DNA of 64,000 nucleotides from Hoylesella marshii DSM 16973 = JCM 13450 (lineage in GTDB: Bacteria; Bacteroidota; Bacteroidia; Bacteroidales; Bacteroidaceae), in contig NZ_GL397214.1 of assembly GCF_000146675.1 (NCBI RefSeq), positions 1,847,081 through 1,911,080 on the forward strand, given 5' to 3'. The stretch's first letter is position 1. Each line of letters starts with the position of its first letter. Positions 35,195 to 45,833 of this stretch are shown piece by piece. The notes under the pieces are model-generated. The model worked only from the letters and a program-made list of their open reading frames with translations. It made no database searches and had not been told where the DNA came from. The position numbers were made by a program, and so were the translations under genes.

Positions 35195-35740
35195 ATGAAG
35201 AAAAGAGAAATCAATGTGGCAGACCATGCCTGCGAAATTCTGAAAGCCTTGAAAACAGGCGTGTTGCTGACCTCCTGTGCCGACGGACGTGTGAACACCA
35301 TGACCATCAGCTGGGGTATGTTGGGTATCGAGTGGAACTATCCGCTCTTCATCACGGTCGTCAGAGAAGGACGCTTCACACGTTCCTTGCTCGATAAGAA
35401 TGGCCAATTTACCATCAACATTCCCCGAGCTGACTCTCCGATGAAAGCCCTTGCCGTCTGCGGCACCAAGAGCGGACGCGACATCGACAAGATTGCACAG
35501 CTCGGACTGACACTCGTTGACGGAGAGGAGGTATCCGTGCCGGCCATCAAAGAGTTTCCGCTCACGCTCGAATGCCAAGTTGTGTACAAGCAACTGCAAA
35601 ACCTCGACGCGCTGGAAGACCGCACCGCTTACGAAAAATGTTATCCGCAAGACATATCCGGCACATCTTCCGGTTCCAACCGCGATGCCCATATTGCCTA
35701 TTACGGCAAAATTCTCCGCGCTTATATGATTGAAGAATAG
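35195..35740 (+). CDS. Flavin reductase-like (flavoredoxin) protein
   Basis: 181 aa from ATG 35195. Split-barrel FMN-binding fold: T-I-S-W-G-M-L-G-I-E-W-N-Y-P and R-E-G-R-F-T-R-S-L-L-D-K-N-G-Q-F-T-I-N-I-P are typical of the flavin reductase/flavoredoxin family. It may bind FMN and transfer electrons, perhaps under oxygen stress; partners are unknown. Monocistronic, divergent from mnmA, and followed by a 22-bp-period array. Confidence 0.88.
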   Translation: MKKREINVADHACEILKALKTGVLLTSCADGRVNTMTISWGMLGIEWNYPLFITVVREGRFTRSLLDKNGQFTINIPRADSPMKALAVCGTKSGRDIDKIAQLGLTLVDGEEVSVPAIKEFPLTLECQVVYKQLQNLDALEDRTAYEKCYPQDISGTSSGSNRDAHIAYYGKILRAYMIEE

Positions 35741-35855
35741 GCCGTAGCCACATGCCTGTAAAACCTTCATGACTATCCTGATGGGTGCTTGTTTTACACC
35801 GGTCTCCACTCCCAAGGTAACCTTCTGATGGAAAGACTGTTAGAGGCATCTCTCT

Positions 35856-35936
35856 AAAAGCATAGCTTCCAAGGCGCGAAAGCTTAGCTTTGACACGCTA
35901 AAAGCTAAGCTCCTACATCGTAAGAACTTAGCTTTT
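35856..35936. repeat. Second four-unit array, 22-bp period, motif AAAGC-N3-GCTTT
   Basis: Motif copies with AGC (or AAC in the last copy) at 35859, 35881, 35903 and 35925, exactly 22 bp apart. Central triplets are ATA, TTA and TAA; the last copy has lost one G. It lies between convergent genes (flavin reductase and susA). Same design as the array at 2201-2280. Confidence 0.8.
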
Positions 35937-36044
35937 AACAGATGGGAGGTGAGCCGGAGCCTTTTCCTCCCTTCCCGTCTGTCTGTTCAGGGCTATTCCT
36001 TTTTCCGCTTCTTCCTGTGGAGAAAGGGGCTAATAACTTGCCGT

Positions 36045-37907
36045 CTACTCCTCTACTTCCAAGACCAACGTCTCCCGAGGGGCAAGAGATAAGTCTTGTT
36101 GAAGGCTTACGGTGCGTCCCGTGAGTACGTCTTGTCCCATGCGCGCCTTGCCTATCACCTCGGCATAGCGTGCCACTTCCAGTGCAGCCGGTTTGCTTGT
36201 GCCGTTGAGAATGGTGAGAACGGTGCAGCCATCATGCTGTCTGGCCACGACATAGACACCCTTATGAGGGATAAACTGTGTCTGTCGTCCTTTTGTTATC
36301 ACGTCGTTGCCCTGCCTCCAATGCAGCAATCGGCTCATCCAATCAAACATAGCGTTTTCTTCGGGCGTGCGTCCCTCACGGGTAAAGGCATTTCTCGAAT
36401 CGCCCGGGAAGCCCCCGGGAAAGTCTCGGCGCACATCGCCGTCCGTGCGTTCTTTCGTGCCGTTCATCAAAATCTCTGTTCCATAATAGAGCTGGGGCGT
36501 ACGGTTGATGGTGAGCAGCAGTGCCAAGGCCTGTTTCAGTGCCAAGGTATCACGGCCATTTCCCAGAAATCTGTCGGTGTCGTGGTTTTCGATGAATGCC
36601 ATCACATGAGAGGGATCGGTATACAAGTAGTCGTAGACCAGACTGTTGTAGATGCGGTTGTAGCCCTCCCACCATGCGTCTGTTTCCTCTTTCTTGGCTT
36701 GACTGAGCTTCTCGAAGAAACTGAAGTCCATCACGGATTTGAGATAGCTGTTGATGGGAGACAGCTTCGAGTCTTTCTGCCACGCAGCGGTATAGGCGGG
36801 TTCGGTGACCCACGTCTCGCCCACTACATTGAAATGAGGGTATTCGGTGTCGAGTGTTTTCATCCAATGTGCCATCGCCTGTCGGTCGGCATAGGGGTAA
36901 GTGTCCATTCGTATGCCGTCTATTCCTGCCGATTCTATCCACCATACGCTGTTTTGGGTGAGGTATTTCATCACGTGAGGATTCCTTTGATTCAGGTCGG
37001 CATAAGCAGAAACGAACCAACCATCTACCGTTTCACGCATATCCACTTGCGAAGCGTAGGGGTCGAGCACAGGGGTGAGTTTATAGCTGGTCTGCAAATA
37101 GCCGTCGTGGCCTTGGTGGCAGTTGAACCAATCCTTAGAGGGTGGGTTGAGACACCATGGATGGCGCACGTCGCAATGGTTGAATATCATGTCCATGACT
37201 ATCTTCAGACCCTTTGAATGGGCTTCGTCAATCAGTCGTTTATACGCTTCGTTGGTGCCGAAACGCGGGTCTACACGGTAGTAGTCGGTAGTGGCATAAC
37301 CATGGTACGAGCTGTTCAGACCGGTATCGGGTGTGTTGTTTTCCAATATTGGGGTAAACCAAAGGGCGGTCACGCCCAGCTGGGTGAAGTAATCCAGATG
37401 CTTGCGAATGCCTTCGAGGTCGCCGCCGTGGCGCAGGCTGGGCTGCGAACGGTCTACGGTATAGGTGTAGAGACCTTTGATCCGGTCGTTTTTGGTATCG
37501 CCCGATGCAAACCTGTCGGGCATCAGCATATAGAGAACGTCGGCATTGGAGAACCCTTTGCGCTCATCGCCACTCATGACGCGAGGTTTTAGCGCATACT
37601 TTACAGCTGTCTGTCGGCCGCCGTTCTTGAAACGGAGGGTCAGCGTGCCGGCGTTCGCCTCTTTCAGGTTGAGGTAAACAAGCAGATAGTCGGGACTGTC
37701 TAACCTTACAATGCTGTCGATGCGAACTCGCGTATCGTCTATCGTTACCTCGGCATCGCGCACATCATTGCCGTACACCATGAGTTGCAAAGACGGCTCT
37801 TTCATGCCGGCAAACCAATAAGACGGCTCTATTTTATTGATTTTCAATGCAGCGTTGGCTATACCGGCAGTCAGCAAAAGGAGGGAAAACAAGATGATTT
37901 TTTTCAT
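36045..37907 (-). CDS. susA: Neopullulanase / cyclomaltodextrinase (GH13)
   Basis: 620 aa with signal peptide (residues 1-19), so periplasmic. N-terminal beta domain (about 20-110), then the GH13 barrel with region I D-M-I-F-N-H-C (239-245), region II G-I-R-M-D (nucleophile Asp335), region III V-G-E-T-W (acid Glu364) and region IV F-I-E-N-H-D (Asp443). All catalytic residues are present. It hydrolyses imported maltooligosaccharides or cyclodextrins to small sugars, like Bacteroides SusA. Last gene of malQ-GH97-pulA-susA; 41 nt after pulA. Confidence 0.93.
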   Translation of the reverse strand: MKKIILFSLLLLTAGIANAALKINKIEPSYWFAGMKEPSLQLMVYGNDVRDAEVTIDDTRVRIDSIVRLDSPDYLLVYLNLKEANAGTLTLRFKNGGRQTAVKYALKPRVMSGDERKGFSNADVLYMLMPDRFASGDTKNDRIKGLYTYTVDRSQPSLRHGGDLEGIRKHLDYFTQLGVTALWFTPILENNTPDTGLNSSYHGYATTDYYRVDPRFGTNEAYKRLIDEAHSKGLKIVMDMIFNHCDVRHPWCLNPPSKDWFNCHQGHDGYLQTSYKLTPVLDPYASQVDMRETVDGWFVSAYADLNQRNPHVMKYLTQNSVWWIESAGIDGIRMDTYPYADRQAMAHWMKTLDTEYPHFNVVGETWVTEPAYTAAWQKDSKLSPINSYLKSVMDFSFFEKLSQAKKEETDAWWEGYNRIYNSLVYDYLYTDPSHVMAFIENHDTDRFLGNGRDTLALKQALALLLTINRTPQLYYGTEILMNGTKERTDGDVRRDFPGGFPGDSRNAFTREGRTPEENAMFDWMSRLLHWRQGNDVITKGRQTQFIPHKGVYVVARQHDGCTVLTILNGTSKPAALEVARYAEVIGKARMGQDVLTGRTVSLQQDLSLAPRETLVLEVEE

Positions 37908-37948
37908 GTTTCGTTTTTATGATTTGTGTTGAATGAGTGAGCAATGCG

Positions 37949-39859
37949 CTATTTCTCGTACATGATGAGAGCTGATTGCGGCGTCACAGCTATGCTATCG
38001 CCCTCTATGTGATCGAGTCCGTTCTCGTTGATGTGGCCGTTCTGGCAGACCACGGTATAGCTTCCGTGGGGCACTTTCACTGTTTTTGTCTCTTGATTGG
38101 CATTTAGGATAACGGTGATATTTCTCCATTCATCCCCGCCGGCATTGCCTTCAAGCCTGTAGCCGATAAGACACGGCTCGGTAAGAAAGAATGATAAATG
38201 CTTTCTCACTAAGTCGGCATCGCCTAAACGAAACGCTTTGTGGTGGCGGCGCATAGCTATCAGCCCCTTGTAATAATCGAATACTTGCGGGAAACGTTTC
38301 AGGTTATCCCAATCGAGACTGTTAATCGAATCGGGAGAGTTGAACGAATTATGCACGCCCTTTTTGTTTCTGAACATTTCTTCACCGCTAAGCAGGAAGG
38401 GGATGCCCTGTGATGTGAAGACAGCAGTTTGCGCCAGCAGGTCGAGACGTATGAGTTCATCTTCTGAAAGTTGAGGTATCGAGGCACGCAAGCGGTCGGT
38501 CAAGCACATATCGTCATGGCAACTGACGTATGAAACCATCTGTGTGGGTTGCGTCGCCCATGGTGTTTTGCTGTAGTTTACCCGGCTCATGTCTACTTGC
38601 GGGTGGGCTATCGCCCCGGCAATACCGAACTTCAAACTCTCTTCTCCTCCGAAGATACCGGCCAGAAATGCCCCTTTCGTATCGTCACTGAATGGCCCCC
38701 GCAGGGCATCACGCAGTTCATCGCTGAATGCTGCGATACCTTTCATGAGCGAAATGTTGGCTTTCATGGCTAACTTCTCTTGTGGATAAGCGCATGTTCC
38801 GGCACTCCAGCCCTCTCCATAGATAAAGATGTTTGGGTCGATGGCTGTGAGTTTGGCTCTTATGAGGTTCATGGTTTCAATGTCGTGGATGCCCATGAGG
38901 TCTACGCGGAAACCGTCTATATGGTATTCCTGTGCCCAATATTGAAATGATTCGAGCATGAATTGTCGCATAAGAGACCGCTCGCTGGCTGTTTCATTGC
39001 CGCATCCCGACCCGTCGGAATATCGTCCGTCGGCCGTCTTACGATAGTATTCATCGGGGAAAGTGCGCTGGAAGTTGCTGCCATTGATGTCGTGTGTATG
39101 GTTGTAAACAACGTCGAGTACCACTCGGATACCGGCTTTGTGGAGTGCCTGCACCATTTCCTTAAACTCGCGGATGCGTGTTTCAGGCGTGTAGGGGTCG
39201 GTGGCGTAGGAGCCTTCGGGCACATTGTAGTTCAACGGATCGTAGCCCCAATTGTATTGTGGCTTGTCGAGACGGGTCTCATCTACCGTAGCATAATCGA
39301 ACGAAGGCAAGAGGTGAACGGCATTTACACCAAGTTCCTGCAAATGACGGATGGCTTTCGGTTCGGTGAGGGCAAGGAATTGACCCTTATGAACGAAACC
39401 TGATGAGGGATGAATAGAGAAATCTCGGTGGTGCATCTCGTAGAGCACGAGGTCGGCTGGAGTAGCCAGCGACAGACGCGCATCGGTCTCCCAACCTGTA
39501 GGGTCAGTGCTTTTCATATCAATAACGGCCGCTCTTTTTCCATTCACGCCCACTGCCTTGGCAAAAACACCGGGCGTTTCGCCGTGACCGATGTCGAAGG
39601 TGTAGAACTTACCTTTGAGGTCGCCTTTCACGGTGGCTGTCCAAACGTTGGGTGAACACTGAACGAGCGTCACCTTTTTATAGGCCTTTCCGCCCAGCCC
39701 CGCATCGTAGAGTCGAAGTGTTGGCTTGGTGGGTGCGTTGAGCTTGAATACAGTGGCTTTGGGTGAGTAGGACATCTCGTTGAATGTCTGCTGTGCACCG
39801 ACACGTTGCGCGAAGATGAACGCAAAGAAAGAGACTGCTATATGCTGTTTGATATTCAT
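37949..39859 (-). CDS. pulA: Type I pullulanase (GH13)
   Basis: 636 aa with a signal peptide ending around V-G-A-Q. The pullulanase type I hallmark Y-N-W-G-Y-D-P is at 202-208. GH13 motifs follow: D-V-V-Y-N-H (249-254), G-F-R-V-D (nucleophile Asp320), G-E-G-W (Glu349) and S-C-H-D. It cleaves alpha-1,6 branches in starch, pullulan or limit dextrins. An N-terminal CBM48-like beta domain precedes the barrel. Length is typical. It lies 19 nt after the GH97 gene. Confidence 0.93.
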   Translation of the reverse strand: MNIKQHIAVSFFAFIFAQRVGAQQTFNEMSYSPKATVFKLNAPTKPTLRLYDAGLGGKAYKKVTLVQCSPNVWTATVKGDLKGKFYTFDIGHGETPGVFAKAVGVNGKRAAVIDMKSTDPTGWETDARLSLATPADLVLYEMHHRDFSIHPSSGFVHKGQFLALTEPKAIRHLQELGVNAVHLLPSFDYATVDETRLDKPQYNWGYDPLNYNVPEGSYATDPYTPETRIREFKEMVQALHKAGIRVVLDVVYNHTHDINGSNFQRTFPDEYYRKTADGRYSDGSGCGNETASERSLMRQFMLESFQYWAQEYHIDGFRVDLMGIHDIETMNLIRAKLTAIDPNIFIYGEGWSAGTCAYPQEKLAMKANISLMKGIAAFSDELRDALRGPFSDDTKGAFLAGIFGGEESLKFGIAGAIAHPQVDMSRVNYSKTPWATQPTQMVSYVSCHDDMCLTDRLRASIPQLSEDELIRLDLLAQTAVFTSQGIPFLLSGEEMFRNKKGVHNSFNSPDSINSLDWDNLKRFPQVFDYYKGLIAMRRHHKAFRLGDADLVRKHLSFFLTEPCLIGYRLEGNAGGDEWRNITVILNANQETKTVKVPHGSYTVVCQNGHINENGLDHIEGDSIAVTPQSALIMYEK

Positions 39860-39878
39860 ATTGCTGGGGGATTTATTT

Positions 39879-42083
<2,205 letters not shown>

Positions 42084-42140
42084 TTATACATATACGAGCA
42101 GTGGGACACAAAGAATTGTGTCCCATTGCCTTATTTGTTG

Positions 42141-44834
42141 TTATCTTCCAGACTGTGCAATCAAGTTTGTAATATCATAATTGAAATCATTTCTCTCCAT
42201 TAAGTCTTCCAGCGAGACGTGCATCCGGTATCTCCAATAGTGTTTAGGATTAGCCGGAATATTGATTCGTTCGGCATCCGGGTCGTCGAGTCTCAAACTT
42301 TCGTCAATGGCCATCCAGTCTTGAATGGAAAGAATGCAGAGCATGGACGGGCAGGCAAGATGCTGCGCCACGATGTCTCTTGCCAACCAGCCGGGCAATG
42401 GATGAGGAGCAGCTCCTCCGCGATAGAGCACAGTGTTGTAATAGGCTTGTGTCCGGTTGATATCTTCGTCCCACCATTGGCGCAAAGTGGGCATGTCGTG
42501 CGACGAGATGGTGCAGACCGAACGGTAGGGATTGTGAGCGAGTATGCCGAAACGGACATCCGGATTCTTCGGCATAGACTGCAATTCGAGACTTAAAATC
42601 TTCAACTCGTTCATCACCCATGATACACAGTCGGGCACCATACCAAGGTCTTCGGCACATGCCATCATACGGGTGGCCTGCACAAGTATGGGCAGTTTCT
42701 TCATGGCCTCATAGTACCAGAACTGATTGTTGCGACGGTAGTAATAGTCGTTGTAGAGCTTGTTGAACACGAACTTGTCGCTATCGTAGAGTGACTCGTA
42801 GATGAAGTCGAGTTGAACGGATATTCTGGGATGAAACTTATCTGTGTCTCGATGGTCGCGAACGAAGAGTACATCGCTGATTAAGGCGTACAATCCGTCG
42901 CGAATCCAAATGTCTTTATCACTTGTTTTACCCTCGAAGGCCGCTTCCACCTTGCGCTGCGTGTCATAATCGGGGTGCATTTTGTAGCGTCCGTCGTGAG
43001 TGGGCACGACGTAGAGCCTGCGCACTTCGTCGGCATGCTCTTTGAAGATGCGTTCCAACACCCAGTCCATGATAAAGGGTTGGGTGAAGAGTTCTTCCTG
43101 CCAGTGTAAGCCATAGGCTTCTATCTCTTCGCGCGTCATGCCTAAAGCGGGAGCGAATTGCCCCAGAAGGCCGTGCACGGCATGCGAGGGAATTTCCCAA
43201 ATACGGAAGAAACCCAGTACATGGTCAATGCGATAGGCATCGAAATACTTGGCCATATTCGAGAAACGACGTATCCACCAACGGCATCCATCTTTCAGCA
43301 TGGCCTCCCAATTATAGGTAGGAAAGCCCCAGTTTTGGCCGTTAGCAGAGAAACCGTCGGGTGGAGCACCGGCTTGTCCATTGAGATGGAAGTACTCCGG
43401 TTCTTGCCAAACATCGCAGCTATAGCGATTCACACCAATGGGAATGTCGCCTTTGAGCACCACGCCCCGGTTTCGGGCATAGGTATGGGCATCGGCCATC
43501 TGCCTGTCGAGTATGTATTGTACGAAATAATAGAACGCCACCTCTTTATAAGCCTTGGTGCGAGGCGAAGAGAGGGCAGCACGGTCGGCTTCTTTCCATT
43601 GTTCATTTCCTTTCCATCGGCTGAAGTCGGCTGTACCTTCCGTATCGCGTAAGTGGCAGTATCGGGCGTAGGGAACGAGCCAATATTGCTCTTCTTCAAA
43701 AAAGTTTTTAAAGCCCTGTGTGCTCATCATGCGGCTACCCTCTTGGTCGAAAAGCAGTCGAAGGTAAGCCGTTTTAGCTTCGTTCACGCGTTCGTAGTCT
43801 ATTTTATCAAGGCCGTTAAGCTCGTTTTGCAGGGTGTTGAAATGCTCTGCAGCGACTTTGTCTTTCAGCGCCGGTAAGCTGCGGAGGTCGACAAACTGCG
43901 GATGCAGGGCATAGATGCTGATACAGCTGTAGGGATAAGAGTCCGTCCATGTGTGTGTGATGGTGGTATCGTTGATGGGAAGCAGTTGCAACACGCGTTG
44001 CCGGGTGGAAGAAACCCAATCTATCATCTGCTTCAGGTCGCCGAAATCGCCCACTCCGAAACTGCCTGCAGACCGCAAAGAGAACACGGGAACGAGGGTT
44101 CCCGCGCAACGGGTGTTGGGGATGGGGAAGAATGCCTGCGGGAGTTCGTAGACTGTTATCTCACCGCTTTTCATGGAAGGGATGCTTATCTTTCGGTTCA
44201 AACCCTCTTCCCAGAAAGGTACGAAGTCGGGAGCATCGCTCACAACGGCAAACTTCAATTCCACAGTGTCTGTCTTGAGCTTGGATGCATCGAGGTTTAC
44301 TACCCATTCATTGATGTTGTGTTCGGTCATACGAACGGCCTTTTGCAGATTCCAACTGCCGAGAGTGGGTACGTCTCCGGATATGACCAATGTTTCTCCG
44401 GCACGCAACTGAGGTGCTCGAACCTTGATTCTGAGGGTGCGGGAATAGGTGGAGGCACGCATCGGAGTGCGTTCCCGATGATAGATACAGTCGGAGAAAA
44501 CGGTGGTATAACGATAGGAGTCTTCGGGCATGTCTACCCAATGGTCGTAAACCGTATAAGCAGCATTCTTGCCGCCGGTAAGCTCCAGCCGATGGGGGAT
44601 GGTCTTCCACTCGCAGCGCACCTCGCAGCCGTCGCGTTCCACGCTGTAATAGTAATCTTCCACGGCTCCGCGTTCATCTTGTGAATTGACCTCACACGTC
44701 CAATGCAGGCCGTCATTGGTACTCATTCGATAACGAGAAATGCTCTCTTTATGGCCGGTCTTTCCATGTATAATATTTAATATCAGGTCTTCTCCGAAGA
44801 CAGTCTGATAAGCAATGTTATATTGTACTCTCAT
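42141..44834 (-). CDS. malQ: 4-alpha-glucanotransferase with N-terminal starch-binding domains (GH77)
   Basis: 897 aa, much longer than enterobacterial MalQ because two CBM20-like domains precede the catalytic part. The first is about residues 1-110 and the second about 120-230 (L-V-I-S-G-D-V-P-T-L-G-S-W-N), as in plant DPE2. The GH77 barrel follows (S-A-G-S-F-G-V-G-D-F-G-D, Y-R-I-D-H-V-L-G-F-F-R-I-W-E-I-P, A-E-D-L-G, S-S-H-D-M-P-T-L-R). No signal peptide, so cytoplasmic. It rearranges maltodextrins that reach the cytoplasm. First gene of the operon; a LacI-type palindrome lies 85 bp upstream. Confidence 0.95.
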   Translation of the reverse strand: MRVQYNIAYQTVFGEDLILNIIHGKTGHKESISRYRMSTNDGLHWTCEVNSQDERGAVEDYYYSVERDGCEVRCEWKTIPHRLELTGGKNAAYTVYDHWVDMPEDSYRYTTVFSDCIYHRERTPMRASTYSRTLRIKVRAPQLRAGETLVISGDVPTLGSWNLQKAVRMTEHNINEWVVNLDASKLKTDTVELKFAVVSDAPDFVPFWEEGLNRKISIPSMKSGEITVYELPQAFFPIPNTRCAGTLVPVFSLRSAGSFGVGDFGDLKQMIDWVSSTRQRVLQLLPINDTTITHTWTDSYPYSCISIYALHPQFVDLRSLPALKDKVAAEHFNTLQNELNGLDKIDYERVNEAKTAYLRLLFDQEGSRMMSTQGFKNFFEEEQYWLVPYARYCHLRDTEGTADFSRWKGNEQWKEADRAALSSPRTKAYKEVAFYYFVQYILDRQMADAHTYARNRGVVLKGDIPIGVNRYSCDVWQEPEYFHLNGQAGAPPDGFSANGQNWGFPTYNWEAMLKDGCRWWIRRFSNMAKYFDAYRIDHVLGFFRIWEIPSHAVHGLLGQFAPALGMTREEIEAYGLHWQEELFTQPFIMDWVLERIFKEHADEVRRLYVVPTHDGRYKMHPDYDTQRKVEAAFEGKTSDKDIWIRDGLYALISDVLFVRDHRDTDKFHPRISVQLDFIYESLYDSDKFVFNKLYNDYYYRRNNQFWYYEAMKKLPILVQATRMMACAEDLGMVPDCVSWVMNELKILSLELQSMPKNPDVRFGILAHNPYRSVCTISSHDMPTLRQWWDEDINRTQAYYNTVLYRGGAAPHPLPGWLARDIVAQHLACPSMLCILSIQDWMAIDESLRLDDPDAERINIPANPKHYWRYRMHVSLEDLMERNDFNYDITNLIAQSGR

Positions 44835-44858
44835 AGATGTTGGGTTAGTATTTTCGGG

Positions 44859-44866
44859 TAAAGGTA
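44859..44866 (-). promoter_or_regulatory. Weak -7 box before malQ
   Basis: TACCTTTA on the minus strand, 25 nt upstream of ATG 44834; the final G of the consensus is missing and no -33 box is obvious. Confidence 0.4.
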
Positions 44867-44919
44867 CGAATAAAAGGTAAGGATAGGGAAGCCCTATACG
44901 ACGAAAAAAGGCATTTCTT

Positions 44920-44935
44920 ATGCAAACGTTTGCAT
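44920..44935. promoter_or_regulatory. LacI-family operator-like palindrome upstream of malQ
   Basis: ATGCAAACGTTTGCAT is a perfect 16-bp palindrome with the central CG and half-site shape of LacI/CcpA/MalR-type operators. It lies between the PAP2 stop (44946) and the malQ promoter region, about 55 bp upstream of the -7 box. An upstream position would suit an activator or a repressor acting by looping. No regulator gene is in the window. Confidence 0.7.
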
Positions 44936-44945
44936 TTCTTGATAA

Positions 44946-45521
44946 TTATAGTTTTACGATGAGTTGTAAGCCATTGGGAGCTACTGCTACACTGTATTTG
45001 CTTTTCTCGCCCGTGAGTAGGTCGCCAAGCCTATAACAGGCTTCTGTTGAGAGGATTCCAATGCCAGCTCCAACGGCTACGTCAGTCCAATCGTGCCGAT
45101 GTCGGCACACCCTGCTTATGGCTGTAGCTGTGGCAACGCCATAACCGGCCACGGCTATCCACGGGCTTACGCTACCATATTCTTTACATAGAACTGTGGC
45201 TCCGGCAAATGCGAAGCTCGTATGACCGGATGGAAAGGCCTGGCGATTGGTACCGTCGGGGCGTTTTTTATGGATAATTTGCTTCAATGTGAAAGTGATA
45301 CCGGCCGTCATTGCGCCCGATGCCGCAGCGCGGAGTGTTAGTTGTTTCCATGAGTGGGTACTTTCTACGCCGATGGCCTTCAATGCAAAGACCGAGGTAA
45401 AAGGCACGAAGCGCAGGTAGTCATCAATGCCATCTCCATGGTAAGATTTGTTGGCTTGTGCCGTTGCTATCATGGAAAAAGTAGTGAAAAAGAGGAGGAA
45501 AATCAGTTTTACTCGTTTCAT
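44946..45521 (-). CDS. PAP2-family membrane-associated phosphatase, exported
   Basis: 191 aa with a signal peptide (residues 1-20). The three phosphatase motifs are intact: K-Q-I-I-H-K-K-R-P, P-S-G-H-T-S-F and S-R-V-C-R-H-R-H-D-W-T-D-V. It acts in the periplasm on a phosphomonoester such as undecaprenyl pyrophosphate, lipid phosphate or lipid A. Substrate cannot be assigned. It lies upstream of malQ on the same strand, but the operator and gap suggest a separate unit. A -7 box ends 5 nt before its ATG. Confidence 0.87.
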   Translation of the reverse strand: MKRVKLIFLLFFTTFSMIATAQANKSYHGDGIDDYLRFVPFTSVFALKAIGVESTHSWKQLTLRAAASGAMTAGITFTLKQIIHKKRPDGTNRQAFPSGHTSFAFAGATVLCKEYGSVSPWIAVAGYGVATATAISRVCRHRHDWTDVAVGAGIGILSTEACYRLGDLLTGEKSKYSVAVAPNGLQLIVKL

Positions 45522-45526
45522 GTGTG

Positions 45527-45534
45527 CAAAGTTA
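45527..45534 (-). promoter_or_regulatory. -7 box touching the PAP2 gene start
   Basis: TAACTTTG on the minus strand, 5 nt before ATG 45521, predicting an almost leaderless transcript as for mnmA. No -33 match. Confidence 0.45.
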
Positions 45535-45769
45535 CGAAATAAACCCTCATTTACAGAGTTGATAGCTCTTTTCTTTCATAGTGGAAGATGGGATTTTCTT
45601 GCGCGCGTATTATAATAAAGGTGAAGTGATGATGACAGGCTTTTCTCGCTTCAGTGCATATCTCGAATAACAGGAAGTCTATGTGTAACGGGTATCATCA
45701 TCTGTAAAAAAACAATATCTTCTCTAATATTTTATAGAAAAAGGTAATGGAAATAAAATATTATTTTCG

Positions 45770-45777
45770 TATATTTG
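45770..45777 (+). promoter_or_regulatory. Promoter (-7 box) of the starch-region SusC/SusD operon
   Basis: TATATTTG, about 57 nt before ATG 45834; the -33 region (GGTAATGG) is a poor match, as expected for an activator-controlled promoter. The rest of the 45522-45833 gap is A/T-rich without other features. Confidence 0.6.
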
Positions 45778-45833
45778 CAGCATTGGTAGTAAAACCAACC
45801 CAGAAAAACAAGACTTAAACAAACTATTTAAAC

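Noticed and set aside
36096..37217. 373-codon open frame on the plus strand
   Set aside because: Opposite susA with all GH13 residues on the other strand.
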